From contig QMVQ01000022.1 of assembly GCA_003661185.1 (NCBI GenBank), positions 1 through 13,696 of the forward strand: a stretch of 13,696 nt of DNA. The letters are read 5' to 3'. The position numbers were made by a program, and so were the translations under genes. Origin of the DNA: Candidatus Alkanophagales archaeon. GTDB lineage: Archaea > Halobacteriota > Syntropharchaeia > Alkanophagales > B39-G2. This document shows positions 1 through 6,429 of this stretch, piece after piece. Positions within the stretch are counted from its first letter, which is position 1. Each line of letters begins with the position of its first letter. The notes under the pieces were generated by a model. It did not search any database, was not told where the DNA came from, and was given only the letters and a program-made list of their open reading frames with translations.

Positions 1-160
1 GAGTTGCTTTTTTCTAAAAGGGAGCTTCAGTGCCACAATAAGCGTTAGGCGACACGAAAATATTTTTTTATGTGTCTTTGAAAACTTTTTTTCAACTAAT
101 TCTAACAATGTTTTAAACGTCAGATACTGTTATTATGGGATTATCCCACAGTTCTTAACG
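1..160 (+). promoter_or_regulatory. AT-rich upstream region of the pilin operon
   Basis: No gene is supported here. The stretch is A/T-rich, with T-runs around 8-13 and 63-69. TATA-like candidates are the A/T block at 57-70 and TTTTAAAC near 111-118. The latter would start a transcript about 20 nt before the pilin ATG. No Shine-Dalgarno motif precedes that ATG. The pilin frame is open back to base 2 but has no start codon and AT-rich, uncoding-like composition. An ATG at 135 meets a stop after seven codons. Which box is used cannot be decided from sequence. Confidence 0.35.
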
Positions 161-664
161 ATGATTGTAAATAAAGTAGAAAAAATTGGAAAGACGATCG
201 GGGGCAAGCAGGCAGTCTCGCCTGTCGTTGGCGTCCTCATACTGCTGGTGATTACAGTCATCATGGCGGCGACCATCGGCGTTTTCGTCCTCGGCATGAA
301 GAAGCCAGAAGCGGCACCACAGGCTTCTATGGCAATCACGAACGTTGACGAAGCCAACGAGCGGATATACGTGGAACATCAGGGTGGTGACAGGATAAAC
401 CTGAACAAAGCAAAGGTCGTAGCGTGGGGCGAGGGGGACACGAGGCGTGAGTGGGACCCTGCCGACGACGCCGTCACGTGGTTTGAAGCTGGCGATCAAC
501 TGGAGCTCGACCTCGACCATGGTTGGATAAAGCTCAATGGTGCCACTCTACGTGACCTCTCCGACAACAATGGTTGCGATTTCGAGTCCGGCGACACGGT
601 CTACGTCAGGATAATAGATAAGGATACGGGACAGTTGATAGCGTCGCTGGAGGCGACCGCTTAA
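161..664 (+). CDS. Archaeal type IV pilin (DUF1628 / Pilin_N family)
   Basis: A 167-residue secreted structural subunit of an archaeal type IV pilus or related surface filament. Residues 1-18 are a short basic leader, followed by VSPVVG at 19-24 and one hydrophobic helix (about 19-45). This is the class III signal peptide of haloarchaeal and methanogen PilA-type pilins, cut by the prepilin peptidase PibD just before the helix; the exact bond is inferred (near A18/V19). The mature part has the family pattern: PQAS at the domain start, an HQGGD motif (about 73-77), an acidic beta-rich body and a GDTVYV segment near the C-terminus. The ATG at 161 is the only in-frame start giving the normal leader length; there is no Shine-Dalgarno, so the mRNA may have a short leader. 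It heads a likely three-gene plus-strand operon with two KaiC-like ATPases. The family call is firm; the filament type is not known. Confidence 0.88.
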   Translation: MIVNKVEKIGKTIGGKQAVSPVVGVLILLVITVIMAATIGVFVLGMKKPEAAPQASMAITNVDEANERIYVEHQGGDRINLNKAKVVAWGEGDTRREWDPADDAVTWFEAGDQLELDLDHGWIKLNGATLRDLSDNNGCDFESGDTVYVRIIDKDTGQLIASLEATA

Positions 665-679
665 GCTTGCTTGCCCTTT

Positions 680-699
680 CCCCTATTTTTAGGGGGGTG
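680..699 (+). promoter_or_regulatory. Hairpin covering the ribosome binding site of the first KaiC-like gene
   Basis: CCCCTA (680-685), a TTTT loop (686-689) and TAGGGG (690-695) form a perfect 6-bp stem in the pilin-ATPase gap. Its right arm contains most of the G-rich Shine-Dalgarno sequence (692-699) that serves the ATG at 703. If the stem forms in the mRNA it would hide the ribosome binding site and keep the ATPase expressed well below the pilin. That effect is inferred; the inverted repeat is seen directly. It could also act as a 3' stabiliser of the pilin message. Confidence 0.5.
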
Positions 700-702
700 T
701 TT

Positions 703-1548
703 ATGGGAGAGAAACTCATTCCGACTGGAATTTTATCGTTAGACACCGTTCTGGGCGGCGGGTTGCCAGCAGGCGCCTTCGTGCTGCTTCTCGGCGAAGA
801 CGGAGCTGGGCATCAGGAGTTCGCTTACACTTCCGCTTTGATGCTTTCGCAGCTCATCGAGAGTCCAGAGCTTGCGGCTGGCGGCGGTGCGGAGCTTCAG
901 CTTCCTGAGAAGATATATTACATGTCGTTGACAAGGGCAGCGGAGGACGTTCTCAACGAGCTTAATATGTCGTTTTCTATCGCAAATAGCGCATTTTTAG
1001 AAAAAAACATGCGGTTCATGGATTTTTCGAGGGAGTATTTCAGGAAGTCCATAGTGCCGTATTCGTGGCTGTCGAGAGAGTTCACGATAGAGGATGTGGA
1101 AAGGTTGATGGCAGGCGAAAGGAGCTTGTTGGAGGCGCTTGCGGATGCGCTGAGCGAGGTTACGGAGCGATGCCTCATAATTTTCGACTCGCTGACGGCA
1201 CTTGCGATGTGCCCTGATGGGATAAAATGGGAAGATTTGCTAGCATTTCTGCGAGGCGTGCAGCGAGCCTTAAAGCTCGGCGAGGGCGCCCGTCTGCTCT
1301 ACGGGTTGCTCACAAAGGACGTTCTTAAAAAGAGTGGCGAGGAAGCGATTTCTGACTGCGCTGACGCCGTTTTCGTGTTCAAATGGGAAGCATTTGGAAC
1401 GACGCAACGCCGAAGAGAAATGCACGTGCGCAAGCTCCGGGGGCTGATGCCGAAGCTCGAAAGCGAGGGCGTCGCAAACTTCGAAGTCAAAATAACGAGC
1501 AGGAGCGGCTTCGAGATAAGTAAGGTTAAAGAAGTTCTTGGCAGGTAG
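703..1548 (+). CDS. KaiC/RAD55-like RecA-superfamily protein with degenerate ATPase site
   Basis: A 281-residue protein with the KaiC-type opening PTGILSLDTVLGGGLPAG (7-24) and the family's C-terminal pattern (REMHVRKLRG, then a beta-rich tail). The Walker A position (31-38) reads GEDGAGHQ: the essential Lys is His and the following Thr/Ser is Gln. The Glu that normally follows strand 2 (SFEE in KaiC) is missing; the local sequence is YMSLTRAAED (73-82). Walker B CLIIFD (157-162, D162) is kept. It is therefore probably a non-hydrolysing paralogue, perhaps a regulatory partner of the intact ATPase encoded next. The ATG at 703 is preferred because GGGGGGTG lies 4-11 nt upstream; a TTG at 667 would add 12 residues unlike the family. 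Gaps are 38 nt to the pilin and 49 nt to the next gene. A link to pilus control is inferred from context, by analogy with the KaiC-like ArlH of the archaellum. Confidence 0.8.
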   Translation: MGEKLIPTGILSLDTVLGGGLPAGAFVLLLGEDGAGHQEFAYTSALMLSQLIESPELAAGGGAELQLPEKIYYMSLTRAAEDVLNELNMSFSIANSAFLEKNMRFMDFSREYFRKSIVPYSWLSREFTIEDVERLMAGERSLLEALADALSEVTERCLIIFDSLTALAMCPDGIKWEDLLAFLRGVQRALKLGEGARLLYGLLTKDVLKKSGEEAISDCADAVFVFKWEAFGTTQRRREMHVRKLRGLMPKLESEGVANFEVKITSRSGFEISKVKEVLGR

Positions 1549-1597
1549 TTTGGGCGGTTCGTGGATTTGGTTGCGTTATGTGGTGGCGAAGCGTGAT

Positions 1598-2290
1598 ATG
1601 CAGCGGCTGAGCACAGGCATCGAAGGACTCGACGAAATGCTTGGCGGGGGCATTCCTAAAAGGCACATAGTTTGCGTCCTCGGCGCGTATGGCACCGGGA
1701 AAACGACTTTCGCCCTACAGTTCACGCACGCAGGCTTGGTGAATAACGAGAAGTGCATTTTCATAAGTTTCGAAAGCGGTGAGCGGGAGCTTGTGCTAAG
1801 CGGGAAAAACTACGGGTTGGACCTTGAAAAGTATTTGAGAGAGAGTTTCATGGTGGTGAAGCTAAGCCCCACGAGCTTCAAAGCATCAATAGAAAGGATT
1901 GAAAGCGAGTTGCCAGCCCTTATAACGGCTTTTGGTGCGCAGAGGCTGGTTGTTGATTCGATAACGCTTTTCGAGATGCTTTTCGATGACGACGCTGCTC
2001 GACGATCTGCGCTCTTTAGGTTCTGCGCAACGCTGAAAGAGCTGGGCGTGACAGCCGTGCTGACTGCGGAGGCGGACAAAGATAACCCGATGGTCTCAAA
2101 ATACGGGCTTGTGGAGTATGCGGTGGACGGCGTCATCCTCCTGCGTTACATCCGTTCTGATGCCATGACCCCGACGACGCTCGCCATAGAAATTGTGAAG
2201 ATGCGGAACACGTGGCATTCCAGAGAGATAAAACCCTACGACATAACTTCTGAAGGCATAAAGGTGCATACAGGCACTGAGGTATTTTAA
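1598..2290 (+). CDS. KaiC/RAD55-like ATPase, intact active site
   Basis: A 230-residue single-domain KaiC-like ATPase (circadian KaiC / RAD55 / GvpD superfamily). It has the opening [16 protein letters not shown] (5-20), Walker [10 protein letters not shown] (29-37, K35), a Glu after strand 2 in FISFESGE (55-62, E59), and Walker B RLVVDS (116-121, D120). The C-terminal part has the [16 protein letters not shown] strand pattern (about 195-210) of archaeal KaiC-like proteins. ATP binding and hydrolysis are likely; the client is unknown. The ATG at 1598 follows GGTGG (1582-1586) at about 11 nt and gives a normal N-terminus. GTG at 1580 or 1583, or TTG at 1538 overlapping the previous gene, are alternatives. 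The stop codon overlaps the convergent thiC stop in the shared TTAA at 2287-2290. Confidence 0.83.
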   Translation: MQRLSTGIEGLDEMLGGGIPKRHIVCVLGAYGTGKTTFALQFTHAGLVNNEKCIFISFESGERELVLSGKNYGLDLEKYLRESFMVVKLSPTSFKASIERIESELPALITAFGAQRLVVDSITLFEMLFDDDAARRSALFRFCATLKELGVTAVLTAEADKDNPMVSKYGLVEYAVDGVILLRYIRSDAMTPTTLAIEIVKMRNTWHSREIKPYDITSEGIKVHTGTEVF

Positions 2291-3561
2291 GGCTCATGCC
2301 CTCTTTTCCTAAGTGCCTCCTTCACGATTTTAATGGCGCAAAGCTCGCCGCAGATTGAGCAAGCATCGCTCTGCGACGGGCGGTTTTTTCTGATGCTACG
2401 GGCTTTCTCGCTATCGATTGCGAGTTTAAACTGCGACTCCCAATCAAGATTACGCCTTGCGAGCGCCATTTCGTCGTCAAACTTCCTTGCACGTTCCCGC
2501 TGCCCGTTTTTGACGAGGTCGGCGACGTGCGCCGCGATTTTCGTGACGATGGTCCCTTCTTTTACGTCCTCGATGGTCGGAAGCGCTAAGTGTTCTGACG
2601 GCGAGACCATACAGAGAAAGTCTGCTCCGAACATCCCGGCGACGCTCCCGCCGATCGCACCGACAATATGGTCGTAGCCCGGGGCGATGTCAGTGACAAG
2701 CGGACCGAGGAGATAAAGCGGGGCGTGGTCGGTAACGCTCTTCATGACCTTGACGCCCGCCTCGATCTCGTCGAGCGGGACGTGTCCCGGACCCTCGACA
2801 ATGACTTGGACGCCTGCCGTCCGAGCTCTCTCAACGAGCTCGCCGAGTAGAATGACCTCAGTGAACTTCGCACGGTCGGAAGCGTCAGAGATGCAGCCTG
2901 GTCGTAAGCCGTCGCCTAAACTCAAAGTCAGGTTGTAGTCTTTGGCGATTTCCAGCAGGTAATCGTAATTTTTGTAAAGGGGGTTTTCCTTCTCATTATG
3001 AATCATCCACGCGACGAGGAAAGAGCCACCACGGCTCACTACGTCGAGGATACGGCGGCTACGGCGCAGCCGCTCTAAGGAATTAAGATTCACGCCAGCA
3101 TGTATCGTGACGAAGTCCACGCCGTCCTTTGCGTGTTTTATGATGGCGTTGAAAATGTCATCCTCGGTCATTTCCACGACGGGGCGTTTTTCACCTTCTA
3201 ACGCCGCTTGGTATATCGGGACGGTGCCTATGGGCACGCTCAGCTCTTTTAAGAGCTGTCGTCGTGTTTCGTCGAGGTCGCCGCCCGTAGATAAGTCCAT
3301 TATGGTGTCCGCTCCGTAGTTCACGGCGACCCTCGCCTTCTCCAGCTCCTCTTCGACGCTCACGTAATCCTTAGACGTGCCGACGTTCACGTTTACCTTC
3401 GTGCTCACGCATTCTCCCACCGCCTTCGGGCTGATCTCACGCTGGTAATTTCGCATGATAACGACTCTTCCAGAGCGAAGCAGCCTTAGCAGTTTCTCCG
3501 GCGGCACACTCTCCTCTGCAGAAACCGCCTTTATCTCTTTATCGTCAACGTCCACTCTCAT
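2287..3561 (-). CDS. thiC: Phosphomethylpyrimidine synthase ThiC (radical SAM)
   Basis: A 424-residue ThiC. It converts 5-aminoimidazole ribotide to HMP phosphate, the pyrimidine half of thiamine, using S-adenosylmethionine and a [4Fe-4S] cluster. Visible family features are [11 protein letters not shown] (53-63), MDLSTGGD (88-95), TVPIYQA (113-119), VEGPGHVPL (255-263, zinc-ligand His260), SEHLALP (322-328, His324) and the C-terminal cluster motif C401-SI-C404-GEL-C408. The last spacing is CX2CX3C, one shorter than the CX2CX4C of the long aerobic enzymes; I believe short anaerobe-type ThiC share it. The length fits the short form. The ATG at 3561 is preferred over a GTG at 3612 because a TATA-like CTTTTTAAG (3587-3595) lies about 30 nt upstream of it and would fall inside the longer reading frame. 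No TPP riboswitch core is seen. It is monocistronic by layout. Confidence 0.95.
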   Translation of the reverse strand: MRVDVDDKEIKAVSAEESVPPEKLLRLLRSGRVVIMRNYQREISPKAVGECVSTKVNVNVGTSKDYVSVEEELEKARVAVNYGADTIMDLSTGGDLDETRRQLLKELSVPIGTVPIYQAALEGEKRPVVEMTEDDIFNAIIKHAKDGVDFVTIHAGVNLNSLERLRRSRRILDVVSRGGSFLVAWMIHNEKENPLYKNYDYLLEIAKDYNLTLSLGDGLRPGCISDASDRAKFTEVILLGELVERARTAGVQVIVEGPGHVPLDEIEAGVKVMKSVTDHAPLYLLGPLVTDIAPGYDHIVGAIGGSVAGMFGADFLCMVSPSEHLALPTIEDVKEGTIVTKIAAHVADLVKNGQRERARKFDDEMALARRNLDWESQFKLAIDSEKARSIRKNRPSQSDACSICGELCAIKIVKEALRKRGHEP

Positions 3562-3586
3562 CACTCTCAAAATAATTTCGACGCCC

Positions 3587-3595
3587 CTTAAAAAG
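3587..3595 (-). promoter_or_regulatory. TATA-like box of thiC
   Basis: On the minus strand CTTTTTAAG sits about 30 nt before the ATG at 3561, so transcription would begin only a few bases ahead of the start codon (near-leaderless mRNA). It is also the main argument against the longer GTG start at 3612. Confidence 0.45.
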
Positions 3596-3827
3596 GCACT
3601 TGCGCATGCCACTTTGGCGTAGGTGGTGCGAAACTACCTTGATTATTTTTCTAGGGCGCACTCCCACCGCCGCCCCGTCATGCTCGGTGTCAGCCTTCGC
3701 ACTCGTTAAAATTTTAATGAATCCGAAACTGCCTCCTCTCATCTCGGGCGATTTTCACAACGCCGCATGTGAGGTCACTTGAACGTTAAAATGTTGTAAT
3801 CTACCGCTAATTTCAAAACCTAAAGGT
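3596..3827. other. Non-coding gap between hydratase and thiC genes
   Basis: About 230 bp lie between the thiC promoter and the poly-T terminator of the hydratase gene. No conserved protein frame, tRNA or thi-box is recognisable. Overlapping frames of 60-65 codons on both strands look random. The only structure seen is a hairpin at 3621-3639 followed by a T-rich run, described separately. Confidence 0.5.
3621..3651 (+). terminator. Hairpin plus T-run upstream of thiC (plus-strand orientation)
   Basis: AGGTGGT (3621-3627), a GCGAA loop (3628-3632) and ACTACCT (3633-3639) form a 7-bp stem with one G-T wobble on the plus strand, followed by a T-rich run to 3651. This looks like an intrinsic terminator for plus-strand transcription, yet no plus-strand gene precedes it. 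It could end an antisense transcript across the thiC 5' region or be fortuitous. On the minus strand the wobble becomes an A-C mismatch. Confidence 0.3.
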
Positions 3828-3843
3828 AAAAAGGAAAAAAAGA
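3828..3843 (-). terminator. Poly-T terminator after the enoyl-CoA hydratase gene
   Basis: On the minus strand the hydratase stop is followed within a few bases by two T-tracts (TTCTTTTTTTCC then TTTTTA). Archaeal RNA polymerase terminates on such U-runs without needing a hairpin. Confidence 0.5.
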
Positions 3844-3845
3844 AT

Positions 3846-4634
3846 CTATTTTCCTTTGAATTCCGGTCTTCTCTTCTCGAGGAACGCCTTAAGCCCCTCG
3901 ACGGCGTCTTCGAGCGAGCGAGCGATGCCGAAGCACTCAGCCTCGTAGAAGAGGGCTTCTTCGAGCGGCATCTCGATGCCTTTGTTAACTGCGAGCTTAA
4001 TGATGCCGAGCGTCGCGGCGCTCTTCGCCATGAGCGACTTAATGAGCTTGTTCGTGGCGTTATCGAGCTCCTCCGGCGGCACTACTTTGTTCAGAAGTCC
4101 GAATTGATACATTTCTTCAGCGGTGTAATGCTCGCCAGTCATATTAAGCTCCATCGATTTCGTCCGTCCGATGAGTCTTGTGAGGCGTTGCGTGCCGCCA
4201 GCTCCCGGAATAATGCCGAGGTTGACTTCAGGTTGTCCGAAGCGGGAGTTCGTTGAGGCGATGCGGAAGTCGCACGCCATCGCAAGCTCCAAGCCGCCAC
4301 CCAAGCAAAAGCCGTTAATCTTTGCAATTATCGGCTTTTGCAGCCGTTCCATGTAGCGCAGGACATCCTTCAGCCATATCGAGTAAGTCCTTGCCTCAAA
4401 AGGACTCTTCTCCAGCAGCTCCGGAATGTCGGCGCCTGCTGAGAACGCCTTGTCGCCGGCGCCCGTGATGACGATGACGCGCACGCTCTCGTCGGCTTCG
4501 GCGTCCTGCAGGGCGTCCCAGATTTCCTTGAGGATGGAAGAGTTCAGGGCGTTCAGCACCTTCGGGCGGTTCAACGTAATTGTAGCGACACCGTCTTTCT
4601 TCTCATATATTATCAGTTCGTAGTGCTCAGTCAT
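3846..4634 (-). CDS. Enoyl-CoA hydratase / crotonase-family protein
   Basis: A 262-residue crotonase-fold enzyme, full family length, predicted to add water reversibly to 2-enoyl-CoA (or dehydrate a 3-hydroxyacyl-CoA). The oxyanion-hole segments AFSAGADI (63-70) and GFCLGGGLELAMACD (108-122) are present, and both catalytic glutamates are kept: E116 in GGGLELAM and E136 in FGQPEVNLG, 20 residues apart as in rat enoyl-CoA hydratase (E144/E164). The C-terminal trimerisation region is typical (EALFYEAE, then a DAVEGLKAFLEKRRPEF motif). The ATG at 4634 has GGGGTGG a few bases upstream. It lies 88 nt downstream of the DUF35 gene with its own TATA-like box, so it may be transcribed with the thiolase genes and also separately. 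Hydratase chemistry is well supported; the chain length of the substrate is not visible. Confidence 0.92.
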   Translation of the reverse strand: MTEHYELIIYEKKDGVATITLNRPKVLNALNSSILKEIWDALQDAEADESVRVIVITGAGDKAFSAGADIPELLEKSPFEARTYSIWLKDVLRYMERLQKPIIAKINGFCLGGGLELAMACDFRIASTNSRFGQPEVNLGIIPGAGGTQRLTRLIGRTKSMELNMTGEHYTAEEMYQFGLLNKVVPPEELDNATNKLIKSLMAKSAATLGIIKLAVNKGIEMPLEEALFYEAECFGIARSLEDAVEGLKAFLEKRRPEFKGK

Positions 4635-4667
4635 TTTTCCACCCCACTCCTTTTTTCCTTGCCTTTC

Positions 4668-4677
4668 TTAAAAATAT
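4668..4677 (-). promoter_or_regulatory. TATA-like box of the enoyl-CoA hydratase gene
   Basis: On the minus strand ATATTTTTAA, with GGAG just upstream as a possible BRE, lies about 35 nt before the ATG at 4634. This is the usual archaeal promoter position for a short leader. It suggests that the hydratase has its own promoter although it follows the thiolase-DUF35 pair. Confidence 0.45.
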
Positions 4678-4700
4678 CTCCTGAAACTTCATGCTGGACC

Positions 4701-4714
4701 AAAAAGAAAAAAAA
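4701..4714 (-). terminator. Poly-T terminator after the DUF35 gene
   Basis: On the minus strand, nine bases after the DUF35 stop codon, a run TTTTTTTTCTTTTT matches the U-rich signal at which archaeal RNA polymerase stops. Together with the following TATA box it separates the thiolase-DUF35 pair from the hydratase gene. Confidence 0.55.
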
Positions 4715-4722
4715 TGTTTTGT

Positions 4723-5175
4723 TTATTCTACGACTTTAAAGACCGGAACGACCCGCTCGCCAGCCGAATATTTGTCACCGGGCAGCGTCAGCCCCTCTTT
4801 GAGCTCTACGGTCTTGCCGAGGACTTCAGGTGTAAGCTTCGAGATGTCGTAGTCGAGCCTTGCGGGAATCCAAGGTCCTTCGGCGGTCTTCACCAAACAG
4901 ACTATGTAGGGCCCCTCAAAGCCCTCGGGCGGCACGTTGATGACCGTAAGCGTCATTAGCTCGCCCTTCCCGCTCATTTCAATCTTCTCAAGCTCCTTGC
5001 TGCCACATCTCTGGCAGACCATCATCGGTGGGCACGTGACTTCACCACATGCCCCGCACCTCAGCCCAAGCAGCTTGCCCTCCTTGAGCGTCTTTTTGTA
5101 TTCGTCCATCGTTAGCGGATATTTCGGGGCTTCCATCAATTCCTTCTCAGCTTCTTCGATTTCTATGCCTGCCAT
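4723..5175 (-). CDS. DUF35 zinc-ribbon OB-fold protein, thiolase partner
   Basis: A 150-residue member of the DUF35/COG1545 family (rubredoxin-like zinc ribbon plus OB-fold). The ribbon is C40-GA-C43 and C54-QR-C57; the OB part runs from about 63 to 145 and includes the family segments KGELMTLTVINVPPEGF and PYIVCLVK. In archaea such proteins bridge acetoacetyl-CoA thiolase and HMG-CoA synthase and help form a shared CoA site, so a scaffolding or CoA-holding role with the thiolase encoded 11-17 nt upstream is likely. Two ATGs compete: 5181 lies only 2 nt from GGAGG, whereas 5175 has the better 8-nt spacing and is chosen here. The first 20 residues are acidic and helical. An extra Cys (C48) lies between the two ribbon pairs. 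Confidence 0.9.
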   Translation of the reverse strand: MAGIEIEEAEKELMEAPKYPLTMDEYKKTLKEGKLLGLRCGACGEVTCPPMMVCQRCGSKELEKIEMSGKGELMTLTVINVPPEGFEGPYIVCLVKTAEGPWIPARLDYDISKLTPEVLGKTVELKEGLTLPGDKYSAGERVVPVFKVVE

Positions 5176-5192
5176 TTCCATTCCCTCCTACA

Positions 5193-6383
5193 CTATTTCT
5201 TTCTTCTCGACCTTCCGAGGATTACGTGTGCGAGGGTTGCGCCGTCGCCGCCGAGGTTGTCAGTCATGCCGATTTCGGGAACGGGGTCTACCTGGTTACC
5301 CTTGACGGCTTTGCCGAGCAGCTGCTCCACGATGGCGTAGATTTGCGAGACGCCGGTGGCGCCGACCGGATGCCCCTTGCCGAGTAGCCCACCGGAAGGA
5401 TTGGTCGGGATGACGCCGCCGATGTCCGTCTGCCCTTCCTCGGTAGCGTCCGCTGCCGTGCCCCAGTCGAAGAAGCCGCAGCACTCCAGCAGGATTATCT
5501 CCGCAATCGTAAAGCAGTCGTGCGCTTCGAGCACCTGAATGTCCTTCGGGCTAAGCCCCGCTTGCTTGAACGCCATCCTCGCTGACGCTACACGAGCAGG
5601 GAACTTCGTGTAATCTTCTTGCCTGCCGAGCGGCCCTCCTGAAGCTTGCCCTGTGCCGAGCACGTATATCGGCTCGTCGGTGAACTTGCGTGCGATGTCC
5701 GCTGAACAGAGGATTGCGGCAGTCCCTCCATCGGAGAACGGACAGCAGTCGAGCAGCGTCAGCGGATACGCTATCATCGGCGAATTCAGCACGTCTTCGA
5801 CCTTTAAATTGCCATATTTCTTGTAGAACTGCGCCTTCGGGTTTATTGCGCCGTGCTTGTGGTTCTTGATTGAGACATGCGCCATCTTCTCTCTCAACTT
5901 GTCAAGTGGAATGCCATGGACCTTTGAGTAGAGCACGGCTGCCATCGCAAAGACGCCAGGGAACGTCAGTCCGGTCTGGCTTTCGAAGCGGTCGCTGCCC
6001 ATTGCGAACGTCCTCGTTGCGAATGGCGTGCCCATGACGAGCGTGCGTTCGGTGCCGCCGGCGAGGACCATGTCGTAGGCGCCGGAGGCGACCCACATGT
6101 AGGCGTCTCTGAACGCCACAGTCGCAGAAGCGCAGGCGCCCTCGAACCTCGTCGCCGGAATCGTACCTAAGTTAAGCTCCCACGCAAGGAACGGAGCGAT
6201 GTTCGCAACGCCCTCCGCCATGCCACCGAGGCAGTTGCCCACGAACAAGGCTTCGATGTCGCCTTTGCCGACGCCCGCCTCCTCCATCGCTTGTATCGCT
6301 GCCTCTGCGAAGAGTTCTATGTTGCCCTTTTCGGATTTACCAAATTTCGTGTGCCCAACGCCGATTACTGCAACATCTCTCAT
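5193..6383 (-). CDS. Acetyl-CoA acetyltransferase / SCP2-type thiolase
   Basis: A 396-residue archaeal thiolase of the SCP-x type, expected to condense two acyl-CoA or cleave 3-ketoacyl-CoA. Acylated Cys84 lies in FEGACASAT (80-88), His288 in LEAHDCFTIAE (285-295) and His338 in GKGHPVGATG (335-344). The C-terminal loop reads NLGGDGAT (376-383) where classical thiolases have a second catalytic Cys, as is normal in this subfamily. The ATG at 6383 follows AGGTGG at 4-5 nt and begins with the standard MRDVAVIGVG; an upstream TTG at 6410 is not credible because it lies too near the TATA box. The downstream DUF35 gene is almost abutting, so the two proteins probably form a complex. HMG-CoA synthase, the usual third partner in mevalonate operons, is absent. 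A role in acetoacetyl-CoA formation or in beta-oxidation-like degradation cannot be separated from sequence. Confidence 0.92.
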   Translation of the reverse strand: MRDVAVIGVGHTKFGKSEKGNIELFAEAAIQAMEEAGVGKGDIEALFVGNCLGGMAEGVANIAPFLAWELNLGTIPATRFEGACASATVAFRDAYMWVASGAYDMVLAGGTERTLVMGTPFATRTFAMGSDRFESQTGLTFPGVFAMAAVLYSKVHGIPLDKLREKMAHVSIKNHKHGAINPKAQFYKKYGNLKVEDVLNSPMIAYPLTLLDCCPFSDGGTAAILCSADIARKFTDEPIYVLGTGQASGGPLGRQEDYTKFPARVASARMAFKQAGLSPKDIQVLEAHDCFTIAEIILLECCGFFDWGTAADATEEGQTDIGGVIPTNPSGGLLGKGHPVGATGVSQIYAIVEQLLGKAVKGNQVDPVPEIGMTDNLGGDGATLAHVILGRSRRKK

Positions 6384-6416
6384 TTTTCCACCTTGCTTTG
6401 GTTTCCACAAAGAGAC

Positions 6417-6426
6417 CTTATATAAT
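6417..6426 (-). promoter_or_regulatory. TATA box of the thiolase-DUF35 operon
   Basis: On the minus strand TTATATAAGG lies about 38 nt before the thiolase ATG at 6383, preceded by an A-rich BRE-like stretch (GAAAAA). This is the clearest TATA element in the window and predicts a leader of about 10-15 nt that includes the AGGTGG ribosome binding site. Confidence 0.6.
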
Positions 6427-6429
6427 TTT

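Noticed and set aside
2..160. Open frame running into the pilin from the left edge
   Set aside because: It has no start codon and AT-rich composition; it would put about 50 extra residues before the class III signal peptide, which must be near the N-terminus.
3545..3742. Minus-strand 65-codon frame overlapping the thiC start
   Set aside because: It overlaps the thiC start and promoter in another frame, has no recognisable domain and no ribosome binding site.
3562..3845. TPP riboswitch upstream of thiC
   Set aside because: Neither the CTGAGA nor the ACCTGAT/GGATAATGCC core motifs are present on the minus strand, and the likely transcript start lies only a few bases before the ATG, which leaves no room for a leader.
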